Shown one piece after another: positions 5,104 through 5,931 of a DNA stretch of 5,931 bases. Position 1 is the first letter of the stretch. Each line of letters starts with the position of its first letter. The notes beneath the pieces were generated by a model, which had not been told where the DNA came from, searched no databases, and saw only the letters and a list, made by a program, of their open reading frames with translations. This DNA comes from Prevotella sp. UBA1705 (lineage in GTDB: Bacteria; Bacteroidota; Bacteroidia; Bacteroidales; Bacteroidaceae): positions 118,055-123,985 of the forward strand of contig DCJH01000017.1 in assembly GCA_002317385.1 (NCBI GenBank), in the 5' to 3' direction. Both the position numbers and the translations under genes were made by a program.

Positions 5104-5115
5104 TTGTATTCCATA
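5104..5115 (+). repeat. 12-bp repeat, copy 3
   Basis: TTGTATTCCATA begins two bases after the last stop codon of the operon and abuts the terminator hairpin. It is identical to 138-149 and is the reverse complement of 302-313, which covers the first start codon of the operon. The operon is therefore bracketed by inverted copies of this 12-mer. Whether this is functional or a coincidence cannot be told from the sequence alone. Confidence 0.5.
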
Positions 5116-5158
5116 AGGCTATATGGTTCGTGAGAATAGTATAGCCTGTTATTTTTTT
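5116..5158 (+). terminator. Rho-independent terminator of the rightward operon
   Basis: AGGCTATA (5116-5123) pairs perfectly with TATAGCCT (5140-5147). Inside, TTC (5127-5129) pairs with GAA (5134-5136) around GTGA, a GNRA-type tetraloop. A run of seven T follows at 5152-5158. It is oriented for rightward transcription. The T-tract lies inside the 3' end of the convergent gene at 5149-5472, where it supplies the last two lysine codons and part of the stop. Confidence 0.75.
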
Positions 5159-5472
5159 GGAGGTCTACCTACAGGCTTCTTTGGAGGTTTCACTGGAGCC
5201 ACGTATTCTCGTTTAAACATCGGGCCTATACCGAGTAAAACATAGTTAGCACACACGTCAAAATCCCGAACAAGATACGAGATACAGATTGGTTTCAGTG
5301 AGTGCGTATCAGGATAATTTTTCAGCGTGACCATATTCCCGAAGTTAAGGTCATGATTTCTTGTGAACGTCTGTAACCCCCTTATCCTCTTTTGGGCGAT
5401 AAGCATGTCTATTACTTCAAAGAATCTTTTGGTAATAGCTATCTCCTGATTTGATATGTTTAATGTTGGCAT
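5149..5472 (-). CDS. Phage-repressor-like protein with AT-hook-like tail
   Basis: This is a 107-residue leftward protein. Residues 13-86 look like the DNA-binding region of CI-type phage repressors: KRFFEVIDMLIAQKRIRG (15-32) as the first helices, and ISYLVRDFDVCANYVLLGIGPMF (64-86), which parallels the usual 'Y.V...WLL.G.GPMF' end of such domains, with NYVLLGIG in place of the common NWLLTGEG. The C-terminus, VKPPKKPVGRPPKK, holds GRP flanked by lysines, an AT-hook-like motif suited to minor-groove contacts with AT-rich DNA. There is no S24 peptidase domain. It starts two bases after the stop of the upstream HTH gene, so the two form one operon. It may be a co-repressor or anti-repressor; the family call is moderately sure, the role is inference. 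Confidence 0.65.
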   Translation of the reverse strand: MPTLNISNQEIAITKRFFEVIDMLIAQKRIRGLQTFTRNHDLNFGNMVTLKNYPDTHSLKPICISYLVRDFDVCANYVLLGIGPMFKREYVAPVKPPKKPVGRPPKK

Positions 5473-5474
5473 GG

Positions 5475-5867
5475 CTATTTCTTTAGTTGTTCGATTAATA
5501 CGGAGACTTGTTCTTGTGACTTTTCATTCAGGGCTATAAGCCTGTTCATCTGCTCCTGCATAGTGATTATTATCTTCATGAATGAGAAGTTCTCTTTCTG
5601 ATTCCCACTATTGATTGTATTGTTATGACCATAATTTGTGGAGCTGTCATAACTTGAAATTCTATCCACAGTCTTTTCGTCTTTAGATATGTACTTAGAC
5701 ACAACATCCTCACCGAAATGCTTAATCAGGATGTCTATTTTGTTCTCTGGGAGTTCACCCTTTCCATTAGCTAACTTGGATATATTCGATTGAGAATAAT
5801 CCAGTAATTCTTGCAGGATAGATTGTTTTATCCCTAAGTCTTCAATGAAATCATTAAATCTAAACAT
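5475..5867 (-). CDS. HTH repressor-like protein with C-terminal coiled coil
   Basis: This is a 130-residue leftward protein. Residues 5-60 form an XRE/CI-like helix-turn-helix: IKQSILQELLDYSQSNISKLANGKGELP, with SQSNISKLA (25-33) as the likely recognition helix. A polar Asn/Ser linker follows (71-92, containing GHNNTINSGN), then residues 96-129 form a helix with hydrophobic heptad spacing (MKIIITMQEQMNRLIALNEK), likely a coiled coil for dimerisation or higher assembly. There is no S24 peptidase domain, so RecA-stimulated self-cleavage is not expected. The sequence upstream of the start carries the same TATTCTTAA and GTAATATTA motifs as the distant operon promoter, so autoregulation and control of that operon are likely. 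It heads a two-gene leftward operon; I take the ATG at 5867. Confidence 0.8.
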   Translation of the reverse strand: MFRFNDFIEDLGIKQSILQELLDYSQSNISKLANGKGELPENKIDILIKHFGEDVVSKYISKDEKTVDRISSYDSSTNYGHNNTINSGNQKENFSFMKIIITMQEQMNRLIALNEKSQEQVSVLIEQLKK

Positions 5868-5871
5868 AACC

Positions 5872-5927
5872 TATTCTTAATTATTCTTAATATTAGTAAT
5901 TTTAATAAGTAATATTAGTAATATTAC
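5872..5927. promoter_or_regulatory. Operator-like repeats upstream of the repressor gene
   Basis: TATTCTTAA occurs twice, at 5872-5880 and 5882-5890, ten bases apart. GTAATATTA occurs at 5909-5917 and, as the full palindrome GTAATATTAC, at 5918-5927, nine bases apart. A degenerate box, GTAATTTTA, lies at 5896-5904. The 10-bp palindrome is identical to 179-188 in the operon promoter region, and the nine-base box spacing is also found there. The TATTCTTAA pair lies within about 25 bp of the repressor start codon. No clear leftward TAnnTTTG element was found. The window ends here, so a divergent rightward gene may share these sites. Confidence 0.5.
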
Positions 5928-5931
5928 GATT

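Noticed and set aside
1..5931. Template repeat, Avd or reverse transcriptase of a DGR
   Set aside because: I looked for a second copy of the variable segment's scaffold on both strands and for a long frame with a YxDD-type motif, and found neither.
1..5931. CRISPR array
   Set aside because: No regularly spaced repeats of 20 or more bases with unique spacers are present. The short AT-rich boxes at both ends are 9-12 bp apart and fit operators.

Overview
The window looks like the early or accessory control region of a temperate phage, or a related integrative element, of a Bacteroidota host, most likely Bacteroides or a close relative. The evidence is: a promoter element matching the Bacteroides -7 consensus TAnnTTTG at 222-229; weak or absent Shine-Dalgarno sequences; a run of tightly packed small genes on one strand; phage-typical families (YopX, a DUF551-like protein, an ASCH-like protein, a MazG-like pyrophosphohydrolase); and a leftward two-gene repressor-like module at the right end. 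No genus can be proved from the sequence alone. No integrase, replication gene, structural gene, rRNA or tRNA is visible.

Layout. Positions 1-302 are AT-rich and hold no convincing gene, but they contain a promoter, three tandem GTAATATT operator-like boxes, and one arm of a 14-bp inverted repeat whose other arm covers the first start codon. From 303 to 5102 about fourteen genes run rightward with gaps from a few bases to about 80, some with overlapping stop and start codons, as in one operon. In order they are: an unknown 114-aa protein; a small membrane protein; a 210-aa protein ending in a C-type-lectin-like segment that resembles the variable region (VR) of a diversity-generating retroelement (DGR), followed by a perfect 9-bp hairpin; an ASCH-like protein with a six-cysteine insertion; unknown small proteins; a 28-aa micro-protein; YopX; an unknown; a DUF551-like protein; three more unknowns; a MazG-like enzyme; and a MerR/excisionase-like small DNA-binding protein. 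A hairpin with a T-tract at 5116-5158 ends the operon. Two leftward genes follow: a helix-turn-helix (HTH) protein with a C-terminal coiled coil (5475-5867), and a repressor-like protein with an AT-hook-like tail (5149-5472).

How it may work together. The HTH protein is the likely repressor. The sequence upstream of its gene and the promoter region of the rightward operon share the same two short motifs, GTAATATTA(C) and TATTCTTAA. The simplest reading is that one regulator binds both regions, controlling itself (and perhaps a rightward gene beyond the window) and the operon about 5.6 kb away. The operon cargo looks like host-takeover or accessory functions rather than structural ones.

The most interesting points are the DGR-type variable segment in an operon that contains no reverse transcriptase or template repeat, the 12-bp sequence that occurs at both edges of the operon in opposite orientations plus a third upstream copy, and the shared operator vocabulary at the two ends. 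These are inferences from reading the sequence; no database search was possible.
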